From PWQG01 sp050486205 (GTDB lineage Bacteria > Pseudomonadota > Gammaproteobacteria > Pseudomonadales > Pseudohongiellaceae), in the NCBI GenBank assembly GCA_050486205.1, contig JBJHCW010000002.1, positions 1 to 64,000 of the forward strand: a stretch of 64,000 nucleotides of DNA, read 5' to 3'. Both the position numbers and the translations under genes were made by a program. This document shows, piece by piece, positions 29,610-38,643 of the stretch (position 1 is its first letter; each line of letters starts with the position of its first letter). Under the pieces are notes generated by a model. That model was not told the origin of the DNA and made no database searches. It worked only from the letters and a program-made list of their open reading frames with translations.

Positions 29610-32600
29610 TCATTCAATCAGCTGCGGCACCGCTCGTGGTGGCAAGGCCTGCTCCAGCGCATGGGCCAGTTCCAGCAACACCGGTTCGCTCCAGGCACCG
29701 GCAAATATCGACAGACCCACCGGCAGACCATCTATGGTGCCTACCGGCAGACTGATCACGGGGTACCCGGCTCGTGCTGATGGACTGCTGGACGAAATAC
29801 TGAAATTGTCACCCAGTACAAGATCGGTTTTCCAGGCCGGTGATCCGGTAGGCGCAATGATAGCATCCAATTCATGCTCGGCAATGACCCGATCAATGCC
29901 CTGCTCCCGGCTGTATCGCAGCATTCTTTCCAAAGCGCTACGGTATTCATCACTGTCCAGATCACCGGTATCGGCGGCGTTGAACAGCAGATTTCTGTCC
30001 CAGACGGCGGTTTCCTCCGGGTCTTCGCGGGTGAGTTCGGCAAGATGCTCTACGCTGCGAACAGGCGCATCCGGGCCCAGTGAGGCAAAATACCGATTCA
30101 GCCCATCACGAAACTCGTACATCAGGACCTGGAAAGCTTCCTGGTTGATATTGGTCTCACTGATCCGGTCAATCTCGACAACAGTGGCGCCCAGGGACTC
30201 CAGCAACGCAACAGTTTCCCTGACCAATGCCGTGACGCGGAAATTTGCGCTCAGGGACGTTGTCAACAGACCCAGTCGTCTGCCCTGCAGGTCGCCACCA
30301 CCCAGAAACACCGTGTAATCCGCATGGCTGTGTTGTGAACTGCCATCCGTCATGGTGTCACGCGCATCTTCACCAGCCAGGGCGCCCAGCAGAACGGCGG
30401 CATCGCGCACCGTACGCACCATGGGGCCGGCACTGTCTGTGGTATGGGAAATCGGGATGATGCCACTGCGACTCCACAGCCCCACCGTCGGCTTGAGCCC
30501 CACCACACCGTTTGCATTGGCGGGACAGACAATGGATCCGTTGGTCTCGGTACCAATGGTCAGGGCTGACAGATTGGCCGATGCCGCCACACCGGACCCC
30601 GAGCTGGAACCGCAGGGGTTACGTGTCACATCATAGGGATTCTGTACCTGGCCCCCCAGCCCACTCCAGCCGCTGGATGACATGTTGCTGTGAAAATTGG
30701 CCCATTCACTGAGGTTGGTCTTGCCCAGAATCACTGCACCCTGCTCGCGCAGACGCTCAACGATGAAAGCGTCCTGCAGCGGCATGGCATTGGCCATGAA
30801 ACGCGACCCGGCGGTGGTTGGCATGCCGGCCACGTCGATATTGTCCTTGAGCAGCACTGGCACACCATGAAGTGGACCACGCAGCTGTCCGGCCGCCCGT
30901 TCGCTGTCCAGCGCCTCAGCATCGGCCAGCGCATCGGGGTTGATGGCGCGCACTGCATTCAACGCCGGCCCTTCCACATCAATGGCCTGTATACGTGCCA
31001 GGTACGCCTCAACCACCTGTCGTGTTGTAAAGTCGCCCTGCTCATACCCCCGCTGCAGGTCATCAATGGTGATCTCCTCCAGGCCCAGACGGCTATAGAG
31101 ATCACGCCCGCCCGTGGCACGACCTATACCAGTGTAGTCATCACTGAAACAGGGGTTGCCACCACAAACATCAATCACTTGCCCATTGCTGCGCATGAAT
31201 TCCGATTTCTGCAGCCGCGCGGCCACCGTGCTGCGTGGTGATGAGTGAGGATCGTTACCATAGGCCGGATCAGGACCCGTATTGTTGGTCGGTGGCAGTG
31301 GATTGCCACGACCGGTCTCGGGGTCCACGTCACCGGAATCCCAGATCATGATGGCATGACCGTCATGCGGATAGTCGATCAGTGGTATGTCGTAATAGGG
31401 GTTGGTATCCGTATGTTCACCCAGTCGAACCGTCGGCTCATGGATGGCAGCACCAATGGTGCGCGCCATGATCTCGGCACTCCAGTGTGTGACCTGATAG
31501 TCCCCAAGCGCCACGTGTAACAGTACTGCCTTTTCTGTGGGTGTGTCGGGCAGGTGACGGCCGGCAAGATGACTGAGATAGCCGTTGTTTTCGGCCCGAT
31601 CCCACAACATCTGCATCAGGGCAAACACCAGCGATCGATCCAGTTCATCCCGATAGGCCTCATACAGGATAAAACCAAAGCGTTCGGCGAACGGTCCGTA
31701 ACGCCGCAGCAACAGACTGTAATTGCTGCCCGGCACGCCAAGCACGCCCCGGTGGATATTGGGCGCTGTAGCCACCAGTGCACCACCAAGAATGCCGCCC
31801 TGGCTGTTGCCATCGTAGAACACCTCGCTGGGATCAAAGAGCAGGGAATCATCGGGCCCGTGCCGGAACGCCGGATGCGAGGCAAACCCTTCGGGATGCC
31901 GCAGCAGTTCAGCCAGGAACATCTGCGCCAGCAGGCCCTGCTGGCTGCGATCCACCTGACGCGGGAACTGCCCGATGTCGGCCAGGATATTGTGCATGAC
32001 ACCGGCCATGAAATCTTCCGTGGCCATGCCGTACCAGTCGGTGGCACAGAACAGAATATTGTGCTCGTTCTGCATGGCGCGCACATTACCAGCCCGGAAC
32101 TCACCGCCCGGCCCTTCGCCGAAAAGGCCATGGCCGTAGAGTGCAGCGCGCGCCGGTGTCACTGTGCTGTCCGGGTCATCAAAATCCGCGACTGTGCTTT
32201 CCGGCACCTGGCAACGAAAACGGGCGGTAAACACATCATTGCCATCACGCACCGTTGGCACGGCGTCCGCTGCGTCACTGTCGTAATGAAAACGCGAACC
32301 GGGCACACCGCCCGGTTGATCCAGATAGTTGGGCACTTCAAACGTGCCACTTATCCCGCGGCTCAGGCCTTCCCGTGGTGCGCCATCAATCTCGATACCA
32401 AGCTGATCCACGGTGAAACGCGGCGCACCACCGTCAAGCCGGGCAAAGGCGTCATCACGAATGGCCAGCAGGCGTCCGGTCAGGGATTGCTGGCTGGCAA
32501 TGGTGAAATCCCAGGCCAGGGTCAGTTCGTCACGCTCAATGCCTGCCCGCCCCAATCGATCAAAAATGTCCTCCATGGCCGGTCGGCGCAATTCCAGCAC

Positions 32601-33278
32601 CTCGATGCCTGTGTTGGTACCATCCCGGTAGGCAGCAAACAAGGGATTGACCGGCAGCAATTGCCCGAAGCCATCACGCGCGCCGCGAATGGCCGCAATG
32701 TAACGCTGACCTTCCTCGAAATTTCTGGCCGGCCGGATGATCAGCGCCTGCCCGTCAACGGTGCTGGCATTGGCATCCAGTTCCGCCCAGATCAGGTGGC
32801 GCTCGCCGGTGTCGGCATTGATCACCACCATGCCCGCGTGCTCATCCAGCGCAGTGGACAGATCAGACAGGCGTGGCGCCCGACTCTCTGCCAGATCAAT
32901 GCCCGGCAGGTGTGCCAGCAGCATGGCGCCGGGCGAAAAACCGTCATTGCGATTCCACTCAGCCGGATCCACTGCACGTTGTCCGAGCGTCTCGACACCC
33001 GCAGGCGCCAGCGAACTGGCGGGAACCGACACCGGGTTGGCCACCGGCATCACCTGCTCCTGCAATTGAATGCGCAAGCCGGTGGCAGATACCGGGTCCG
33101 GCACGGTGAAATGATTGTTGGGGAAAGGGTACAGGCAGTGTGACGCGACCAGTTCATCACATTGATCCGCCCGGTCCGGATCAACACCGGCAAGATCAAT
33201 GGTACGCGGCGCCTGTATGTCACAGGCCGGCAGCAACAGGCACAGCGCCGTCAGGGTTGTAAGGGTTCGCATGAGCAT
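29610..33278 (-). CDS. Giant lipoprotein: serine alpha/beta-hydrolase fused to an amidase-signature enzyme
   Basis: The 1222-residue protein starts with a lipobox (LLLPAC, Cys19) followed by Asp20, which under the E. coli rule would keep it at the inner membrane. Residues about 25-700 form a hydrolase region with nucleophile elbow GNSQGG (Ser492), a likely acid in HVALGDYQVT and a His in YPHDGHAIM. From about residue 730 an amidase-signature domain begins (LEEITIDDLQRGYEQGDFT): Lys811 in VLLKDNIDVAG, the cis-Ser891 in CGSSSGSG and the nucleophile Ser915 in TETNGSIVCP make a complete Ser-Ser-Lys triad. So one polypeptide carries two full catalytic sites, for ester and amide bonds. The substrate is unknown. 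The ATG at 33278 has GAGG five bases upstream. The frame is unbroken over 3.7 kb, which argues against an assembly error. Confidence 0.85.
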   Translation of the reverse strand: MLMRTLTTLTALCLLLPACDIQAPRTIDLAGVDPDRADQCDELVASHCLYPFPNNHFTVPDPVSATGLRIQLQEQVMPVANPVSVPASSLAPAGVETLGQRAVDPAEWNRNDGFSPGAMLLAHLPGIDLAESRAPRLSDLSTALDEHAGMVVINADTGERHLIWAELDANASTVDGQALIIRPARNFEEGQRYIAAIRGARDGFGQLLPVNPLFAAYRDGTNTGIEVLELRRPAMEDIFDRLGRAGIERDELTLAWDFTIASQQSLTGRLLAIRDDAFARLDGGAPRFTVDQLGIEIDGAPREGLSRGISGTFEVPNYLDQPGGVPGSRFHYDSDAADAVPTVRDGNDVFTARFRCQVPESTVADFDDPDSTVTPARAALYGHGLFGEGPGGEFRAGNVRAMQNEHNILFCATDWYGMATEDFMAGVMHNILADIGQFPRQVDRSQQGLLAQMFLAELLRHPEGFASHPAFRHGPDDSLLFDPSEVFYDGNSQGGILGGALVATAPNIHRGVLGVPGSNYSLLLRRYGPFAERFGFILYEAYRDELDRSLVFALMQMLWDRAENNGYLSHLAGRHLPDTPTEKAVLLHVALGDYQVTHWSAEIMARTIGAAIHEPTVRLGEHTDTNPYYDIPLIDYPHDGHAIMIWDSGDVDPETGRGNPLPPTNNTGPDPAYGNDPHSSPRSTVAARLQKSEFMRSNGQVIDVCGGNPCFSDDYTGIGRATGGRDLYSRLGLEEITIDDLQRGYEQGDFTTRQVVEAYLARIQAIDVEGPALNAVRAINPDALADAEALDSERAAGQLRGPLHGVPVLLKDNIDVAGMPTTAGSRFMANAMPLQDAFIVERLREQGAVILGKTNLSEWANFHSNMSSSGWSGLGGQVQNPYDVTRNPCGSSSGSGVAASANLSALTIGTETNGSIVCPANANGVVGLKPTVGLWSRSGIIPISHTTDSAGPMVRTVRDAAVLLGALAGEDARDTMTDGSSQHSHADYTVFLGGGDLQGRRLGLLTTSLSANFRVTALVRETVALLESLGATVVEIDRISETNINQEAFQVLMYEFRDGLNRYFASLGPDAPVRSVEHLAELTREDPEETAVWDRNLLFNAADTGDLDSDEYRSALERMLRYSREQGIDRVIAEHELDAIIAPTGSPAWKTDLVLGDNFSISSSSPSARAGYPVISLPVGTIDGLPVGLSIFAGAWSEPVLLELAHALEQALPPRAVPQLIE

Positions 33279-33327
33279 GGCCACCTCGACTGTGTTGTTA
33301 TTTGTGGTGCAGTCTATCGCTTGTGAC

Positions 33328-34278
33328 TTACTGGTGTGACAACAACCAGCGGCGCAGGGTATCGGTCACCCGTCCGGCAGCGTCCTGCTGCACAAAGTGC
33401 CCGGCACCGGGTATGGCGACAATGGTCGTCTCGGCATCATTCCAGTCCCAGGTGTTGTTCAGGCCATCGGAGAGCAGCGCCGTGTCGTCCAGACCGTGGA
33501 AGACCAGCAGCGGTACATTCAGTTGCGGAATATCCGGGGACAGCGGTGGCGCCGTTTCCTGCAGCGGCGGCAGCGGCGGAAAGTTGCGTTTGTAATAGGC
33601 CAGCATGGCATCAAAGTCGGAATTCTCGAACGCCTGCACATAACGCTGCCGGGCCGCCGGGTCCTGCACCCAGCCAGACAGGGTCTGCGGCGTCATGGGC
33701 ATGCCAAAGAAAATATCCGGGTCGGAAGGGGAACCCTGCTGGAAGCGGAATGCGTAACCGCTGTTGTCTCGCTGGGTCGGATTGATGGCCAGTTCACGCG
33801 CCATACCATGTGGGTGTGGCAAATTCAGAATGACCAACTGATCCACCATCTGTGGGAAGGCAAAGGCAAAATACCAGGCCACCATGCCACCCCAGTCATG
33901 CCCGACCACCGTTGCCGTGTCGTGGCCCAGGTGCCGGATTACAGCTGCCACATCGGCTGTGAGCAGCTGCATGTCGTAATTTTCGGTGCCGGCGGGTTTG
34001 TCACTCCGGTTGTAGCCGCGCTGGTCGATGGCCACCACCTGGAAGTCACCCTGCAGCCCGGCCATCTGATGCCGCCAGCTGTACCAGAAATCCGGAAAGC
34101 CGTGGATCATCACCACCAGCGGCCCCTCGCCAACCGTGGCGTAGTGGATATTGACCCCGTCACTGTCAGCAAAACCAAATTCGGCCTCGTCCCAGACATC
34201 GGCAAAGGCAGGCAGGGTAAGCAGCGAAACAAAAGCGGGTAACAGCAACTTCATGGCATATCGGCTGAGCAACGTCAT
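33328..34278 (-). CDS. Epoxide-hydrolase-like alpha/beta hydrolase, exported
   Basis: The protein (316 residues) has an N-terminal signal (MKLLLPAFVSLLTLPAFADV) and a hydrolase core with the oxyanion motif HGFPDFWYSWRHQM, the nucleophile elbow VVGHDWGGMVAW (Asp), a cap region with paired aromatic residues and a terminal His in PGAGHFVQQDA. Asp as nucleophile with HGFP points to epoxide hydrolases or related dehalogenases. The ATG at 34278 has GAGGTG six bases upstream. Its stop is 50 bases from the start of the fusion hydrolase gene, same strand, so the two and the DUF481 gene may be one operon of envelope hydrolases. Confidence 0.88.
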   Translation of the reverse strand: MTLLSRYAMKLLLPAFVSLLTLPAFADVWDEAEFGFADSDGVNIHYATVGEGPLVVMIHGFPDFWYSWRHQMAGLQGDFQVVAIDQRGYNRSDKPAGTENYDMQLLTADVAAVIRHLGHDTATVVGHDWGGMVAWYFAFAFPQMVDQLVILNLPHPHGMARELAINPTQRDNSGYAFRFQQGSPSDPDIFFGMPMTPQTLSGWVQDPAARQRYVQAFENSDFDAMLAYYKRNFPPLPPLQETAPPLSPDIPQLNVPLLVFHGLDDTALLSDGLNNTWDWNDAETTIVAIPGAGHFVQQDAAGRVTDTLRRWLLSHQ

Positions 34279-34333
34279 GGCGGGCACCTCGGCGAAGAAT
34301 GAGACGTTCCTGATGTCGTCTCCCTGTAGTGCC

Positions 34334-34346
34334 TGACATTATGTCA
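34334..34346. promoter_or_regulatory. 13-base palindrome upstream of the exported hydrolase
   Basis: TGACAT-T-ATGTCA is a perfect palindrome 56 bases upstream of the hydrolase start on the minus strand. It is a reasonable operator size and place; the regulator is unknown. Confidence 0.45.
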
Positions 34347-34450
34347 CAGTCTGACCGGCACTGGCTCACACCGACCCATACAGTGGAATTACCACTTTTC
34401 TTTATTGAATTTTTCTATATCATGCGCGCTTGACGGAAACAGAGCCTGTG

Positions 34451-34715
34451 GTGGGTCATGCGGGTACTAATGTTACGTTCAGCGCGTTTTTACGAACACG
34501 AGTCAAGGCGCGTTCCGTAGTCAAGGGTGGCTCCCTTGACAAGGGACGCAACGACGAATCGGGCTCGTACAAACGCGCCCGAAGGGCCACTCCACAAGCA
34601 TCGTGGTCGGCGTTGCGCTCACTTGAATTGGCCACCGCCAGTCCAGCGCTCGCGCGCCTTGGCCAAGATGCTTGTGGAATGGCTGAACGCAACATTTAGT
34701 ACCCGCATGACCCAC
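34451..34715. mobile_element. MITE-like palindromic element upstream of the symporter gene
   Basis: The ends are inverted copies: GTGGGTCATGCGGGTACTAA at 34451 onward (then TGTTACGTTCAGC) and, read inward from 34715, GTGGGTCATGCGGGTACTAA followed by ATGTTGCGTTCAGC. About 33 of 34 positions agree apart from one indel and one change. Inside, GCCACTCCACAAGCAT and ATGCTTGTGGAATGGC form a second inverted pair. No transposase frame exists. The size (about 265 bases) and structure suit a MITE. It separates an AT-rich, promoter-like stretch (34390-34425) from the symporter gene. Its family is unknown to me. Confidence 0.75.
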
Positions 34716-34773
34716 GCTGTCAGGCGGCCACCGACCACTCTTCCCGACCACGCTCTGTTTCCCGGAGTTGCTT

Positions 34774-36213
34774 ATGTTGCTTGGACTGGTTGTTGTTTAT
34801 CTGCTTGTTTCCATAGCCATTGGCGTGGCAGCCGCGCGCAAGGTGCATTCGGCCAGTGACTACATCACAGCAGGACGCAGCCTGCCGATGTTCATGGTCA
34901 TTGCCATGGTCTTTGCCACCTGGTTCGGTGCCGAAACCGTGCTGGGCATCTCCGCCACGTTTCTCGATGAAGGCTTTCGCGGGCTGATCTCCGATCCGCT
35001 TGGCGCCGCCCTGTGTCTGGTGTTGTTCGGCCTGTTGTTTGCGCTGCCGCTGTATCGCATGCGCCTGCTCACACTGGGCGACTTCTTCCATATCCGCTAC
35101 AACCGAAAGACCGAGATGGTGCTCTCCGGCTGCATCATGATTTCCTATCTGGGCTGGGTGTCGGCACAGATAACCGCGCTGGGCCTGGTGTTCAATGTGC
35201 TCTCTGAAGGCACCATCAGTGTCATGGCCGGCATGATCATCGGTGCCGCTGTGGTAATGACCTACACCCTGCTTGGTGGCATGTGGTCGGTGGCGGTGAC
35301 CACCTGCGTTCAGATGGTTGTCATCATCATCGGCCTGCTGCTGGTCACCAACTCGGCCACCAGTATGGCAGGCGGCCTGGGCGAAGTTGTTGCCGCTGCG
35401 GCTGCAGAAGGCAAGTTCCAGTGGTTGCCACAGCTGGACCTGATCGACATGCTGGCCTGGACTGCCGCGCTGTTCACCCTGGCACTGGGCTCCATTCCCC
35501 AGCAGGACGTGTTCCAGCGCGTCAACACCTCCAAAAACGAGCGCGTGGCCGTCTGGGGCACCACCATTGGCGGTGTTGGTTATTTCTTTTTTGCCGCCGT
35601 ACCGCTGATTCTGGCCTACAGCGCCAGCATGGTGGACCCCGCCATGACCGAGCGCCTGATGGAAGATGATACCCAACTGGTGCTGCCCAGCTTTGTGTTC
35701 TTCCACATGCCGTTCTGGTTGCAGGTGGTCTTTTTTGGCGCCCTGCTGTCGGTGATCATGAGCACGGCCTCCGGTACCCTGCTGGCCCCTTCTGTGACTT
35801 TCACAGAGAACATCCTGCGCAATTTCATGCCGGGCATGGACGATCGCCAGTTGCTGCGTTACACGCGCTGGACGGTGCTGGTATTCACCATCCTGGTACT
35901 GATCAATGCCGCCGCCTCCGACGGTAACATCCACCACATGGTGGAAAACGCCTATCGCGTGACGCTGGCCGGTGTGTTTGTGCCACTGACTGCAGGACTG
36001 TTCTGGCGCCGGGCCAGCAACTTCGGCTGCACCCTGTCCATTGCACTGGGCCTGGGAAGCTGGCTGCTGCTGGAGATTGCCTTCCCGCAGATCCCCTTCG
36101 AGCCCCAGTTTGTTGGTCTGGGCTTCAGCCTGCTGGGCATGATCGGCGGTTCACTGGCACGGCCGAATCCGCACATCAGCAATCACCGCGGGCTGGCCAT
36201 TCCTCGCAGCTGA
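34774..36213 (+). CDS. Sodium:solute symporter (SSS family)
   Basis: The 479-residue protein has about 13 membrane helices. The start LLGLVVVYLLVSIAIGVAAARKVHSASDY is followed by FATWFGAETVLGISATF and FFHIRYNRKTEMVLSG, the pattern of SSS (PutP/SGLT-fold) transporters that couple uptake to sodium. The ATG at 34774 has GGAG six bases upstream. The substrate cannot be told. It stands alone between the MITE-like element and the tRNA gene. Confidence 0.9.
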   Translation: MLLGLVVVYLLVSIAIGVAAARKVHSASDYITAGRSLPMFMVIAMVFATWFGAETVLGISATFLDEGFRGLISDPLGAALCLVLFGLLFALPLYRMRLLTLGDFFHIRYNRKTEMVLSGCIMISYLGWVSAQITALGLVFNVLSEGTISVMAGMIIGAAVVMTYTLLGGMWSVAVTTCVQMVVIIIGLLLVTNSATSMAGGLGEVVAAAAAEGKFQWLPQLDLIDMLAWTAALFTLALGSIPQQDVFQRVNTSKNERVAVWGTTIGGVGYFFFAAVPLILAYSASMVDPAMTERLMEDDTQLVLPSFVFFHMPFWLQVVFFGALLSVIMSTASGTLLAPSVTFTENILRNFMPGMDDRQLLRYTRWTVLVFTILVLINAAASDGNIHHMVENAYRVTLAGVFVPLTAGLFWRRASNFGCTLSIALGLGSWLLLEIAFPQIPFEPQFVGLGFSLLGMIGGSLARPNPHISNHRGLAIPRS

Positions 36214-36320
36214 GGCCGGCGCCGCCGGGCAGACCGGCCTCGACGCTCGATTACCGGCAACACTGGCAAGATCAAGGCCGGGGCCTTATAATCCCGGCCT
36301 TCTACCGTTTGGCGCTGTAC

Positions 36321-36397
<77 letters not shown>

Positions 36398-36412
36398 TAA
36401 AAGCACACAAAA

Positions 36413-36625
36413 TCAATCGCTTGCACTTTCTCTGGCGAGTGAATATTCGGCGCCGGGCTCTTTAGTGTCCAGAAAGTGTCCAATCGGATTGAGTCTTACC
36501 GCGTCATCCAGGTGATCCGGTGACAGGTGGGCATAGCGCATGACAGCATGGCGGAACGCTGAATAGCAGGTGTCGAATAAATGGCCATCTGCCGTGCCAT
36601 GTGCGCGGTGGTGGTCTGCCAGCAA
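36413..36625 (-). pseudogene. Remnant of a tyrosine-recombinase gene beside the tRNA
   Basis: Reading on the minus strand, the last 40 or so codons encode MRYAHLSPDHLDDAVRLNP followed by a short tail and a stop. The segment with Tyr in RYAHLSP and HL.DAV is the well-known C-terminal active-site box of phage and island integrases. Upstream the frame loses family resemblance, so only the 3' end of the gene survives. It lies 16 bases after the tRNA CCA, where islands that use tRNA 3' ends as att sites carry their integrase. It is read as a scar of a lost or decayed element. Confidence 0.6.
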
Positions 36626-37422
36626 TGCGGCCAGGTCTCTGGAGAGCGATCCGTATGAAGTGCACTACTCAGGCACGCCCAGCATGTTTCACATCCTGTA
36701 GCGATTGTAGGCAGGAGTTGTGGGTCGCTTTGGGGAGATAGATGTTGGCCGCGCAAGCGCGGCCAACAGTGAGTGGGTCAATGCGTCATGTGCAAGGCCA
36801 TGTGTAATCCCCCGGAAACTCGGAGCGGTCATAGGTAGAATATTCCCGGCAGATGACATCCCTGGAAATTTCATCCTGATCATGGTTAAACATTCGAACC
36901 GGAATCAACAAACAGGTTGATTGGCGAGGCCAAGGCCCAAGGGGCATGTGTGAAAAGGAGAGTGGCGGTGATGCGAATGATACATTGTTTCATGACAGTT
37001 CATTATTCAATATTTTTTCAATAATGATATGAGGCAAGAATAGCGCCAACACCTCAACCACTTGAATACAGTAACGTTTTACGCGCGGATATTGACAGCG
37101 CGCAAGAAATTTAGACAGACACGTCAACAATCAATCAGACCCTTCGGATGCCTTCTCCTTCGGTTGTTCCAGAACCTGCCGTATTGCCGCCACGCCTACC
37201 ACGCAGGTGATGATACCTGCCAGTCTCCGGCACTTCTCACCGATTTCCATGTTGATGCTGAGCACCGGGGCGGGAAGGTGAGTACCCGTGCAAGCCCGGT
37301 CTGGCCGGCAGCAAAAAATAAATCTGTCCCCTTTTTTTGTACCCGGTTATTGTTCCTGCTACTCTCACCTGAACTCTGAACTCTGAACTATCAACCTCCA
37401 AGCCCCGGCAGACCTCCGACCC
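36626..37422. other. Gene-poor, partly AT-rich stretch after the tRNA and integrase remnant
   Basis: I see no convincing gene in these 800 bases. Around 36990-37060 the GC drops sharply and there is an inverted pair CATTATT/AATAATG near 37003-37030 spaced by a T-rich loop. At 37313-37338 lies AAAAAATAAATCTGTCCCCT followed by T's, a motif that I recall as recurring around repeat-associated transposases in proteobacteria. The stretch is consistent with a decayed mobile element inserted at the tRNA. Confidence 0.4.
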
Positions 37423-37869
37423 ATGGCCCAACCACCTGACCACCTGCTACTGAAGAACCAGCTGTGTTTTCCCCTGTACGCAGCGTCACGCCTGATCACC
37501 CGCCTGTATCAGCCAATGCTGGAGCCACATGGCATCACCTACACCCAATACATTGTGCTGATGATCCTGTGGGAGGATGCACCATGCAGCATTTCCCATA
37601 TCGGTGGGCGAGCACAACTGGCCACCAACACCCTGACGCCTTTGTTGAAGAGGCTTGAGATCCTGGGTTTGTTGACCCGCGAGCGCGATGACAACGACGA
37701 ACGGGTGGTCACCATCAAGCTGACTCGCAAGGGTCGGCATCTGCAAAGCGAATGCGCCTGTATACCCGAGCAACTGCTTGCCCGTGTGGGTTATCCGCTG
37801 GAGAGCGGCAGGGAACTCAAACAACAGCTGGACAGATTGCTCGCCCACCTGCAAACCCTCGATGAGTGA
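37423..37869 (+). CDS. MarR-family regulator of the OhrR type
   Basis: The 148-residue protein has a winged helix-turn-helix (HIGGRAQLATNTLTPLLKRLEILGLLTRERDDNDERVVTIKLT). Its N-terminus LLKNQLCFPLYAASRLITRLY closely resembles OhrR, where this Cys (Cys15 in Bacillus) is oxidised by organic peroxides to release DNA. So a thiol-based peroxide sensor is likely. The usual partner ohr is absent; the next gene is a secreted haem protein behind a perfect palindrome (37938-37953). Confidence 0.88.
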   Translation: MAQPPDHLLLKNQLCFPLYAASRLITRLYQPMLEPHGITYTQYIVLMILWEDAPCSISHIGGRAQLATNTLTPLLKRLEILGLLTRERDDNDERVVTIKLTRKGRHLQSECACIPEQLLARVGYPLESGRELKQQLDRLLAHLQTLDE

Positions 37870-37937
37870 CCCACAGCAGTTTTCTGGCCAGACAGCTGGT
37901 TGATGATTGATGATTGGATTGAACATCTTGTGATTTT

Positions 37938-37953
37938 ATATCGCGCGCGATAT
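37938..37953. promoter_or_regulatory. 16-base perfect palindrome, candidate MarR operator
   Basis: ATATCGCGCGCGATAT lies between the MarR/OhrR-like gene and the haem-protein gene, 42 bases before the latter's start. Its GC core with AT ends and its size fit MarR-family operators. Binding by the adjacent regulator is inferred. Confidence 0.6.
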
Positions 37954-37994
37954 TATCGCTCCACACCCACCATCACCACAACCAGGAAACCATC

Positions 37995-38570
37995 ATGCCG
38001 CAGACCATTTCCCGCTTCTTCAATTCACGCGCCGGTATCAGCTCAGGTGTTGCAACCATGATGCTGGCGGCAGGCCTAGGTATCAGTCAGCTCAATGCCC
38101 AGTCCGACGAAATGACCAGCCAACTGATCGAGATTGATGACAACACCTTTGATTGCATCACTGACATGACAGCGGTGCGCGGCTTTTTTGTCGACAACCT
38201 GCTGGGCGATCTGGAGGCAACACTGGCTGTTGCCAACTCGGACACAGGTGGCACCTGGCCTGCAGGATCACTGGTGCAGCTGATCCCCGCCGAAGTGATG
38301 GTCAAACAACCCGCAGGTACCAGCCCGGCAACCAACGATTGGGAGTTCTTTGAGCTGGAAGTGAGTGCTGAAGGCTCACAGATTGTTGCCCGCGGGTTCA
38401 CCGATGTCGTTAACCGGTTTGGCGGCAACTGCCTGGACTGCCACATCAAGGCAGAGCCGCAGTGGGACATGATCTGCGAAACCGGTCATGGCTGCGATCC
38501 CCTGCCCTTTACCCGTGATATGATCATGGGCATACAGCAGGGCGATCCCCGCTGCCGCGCCCCGGAGTAA
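37995..38570 (+). CDS. Small secreted protein with one c-type haem motif
   Basis: The 191-residue protein has a signal sequence (GVATMMLAAGLGISQLNA, cleavage before QSDEM) and in its last third the covalent haem-binding motif CLDCH (in GGNCLDCHIKAEPQWDMICE), with a Met in DMICE that could be the axial ligand and two more cysteines in ICETGHGC. The rest (DNTFDCITDMTAVRGFFVDN, WEFFELEVSAEGSQIVARGF) recalls cytochrome P460-like or related periplasmic cytochromes but I do not recognise the family with confidence. It is probably periplasmic. The neighbouring OhrR-like regulator suggests control by oxidants. Confidence 0.75.
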   Translation: MPQTISRFFNSRAGISSGVATMMLAAGLGISQLNAQSDEMTSQLIEIDDNTFDCITDMTAVRGFFVDNLLGDLEATLAVANSDTGGTWPAGSLVQLIPAEVMVKQPAGTSPATNDWEFFELEVSAEGSQIVARGFTDVVNRFGGNCLDCHIKAEPQWDMICETGHGCDPLPFTRDMIMGIQQGDPRCRAPE

Positions 38571-38643
38571 ACCCGTAACACAGAACCGGACAATCCCGAT
38601 AAAGCCCTGCGTGACAACTCGACTTTGTTGGAGGATTTGTACA

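Noticed and set aside
31554..33143. Long open frame antisense to the hydrolase-amidase gene (about 530 codons)
   Set aside because: Composition is that of a shadow frame and the sense strand carries clear catalytic motifs.
37062..37379. A 105-codon open frame after the tRNA region
   Set aside because: No ribosome-binding site, no family resemblance and stop-rich surroundings; probably chance.
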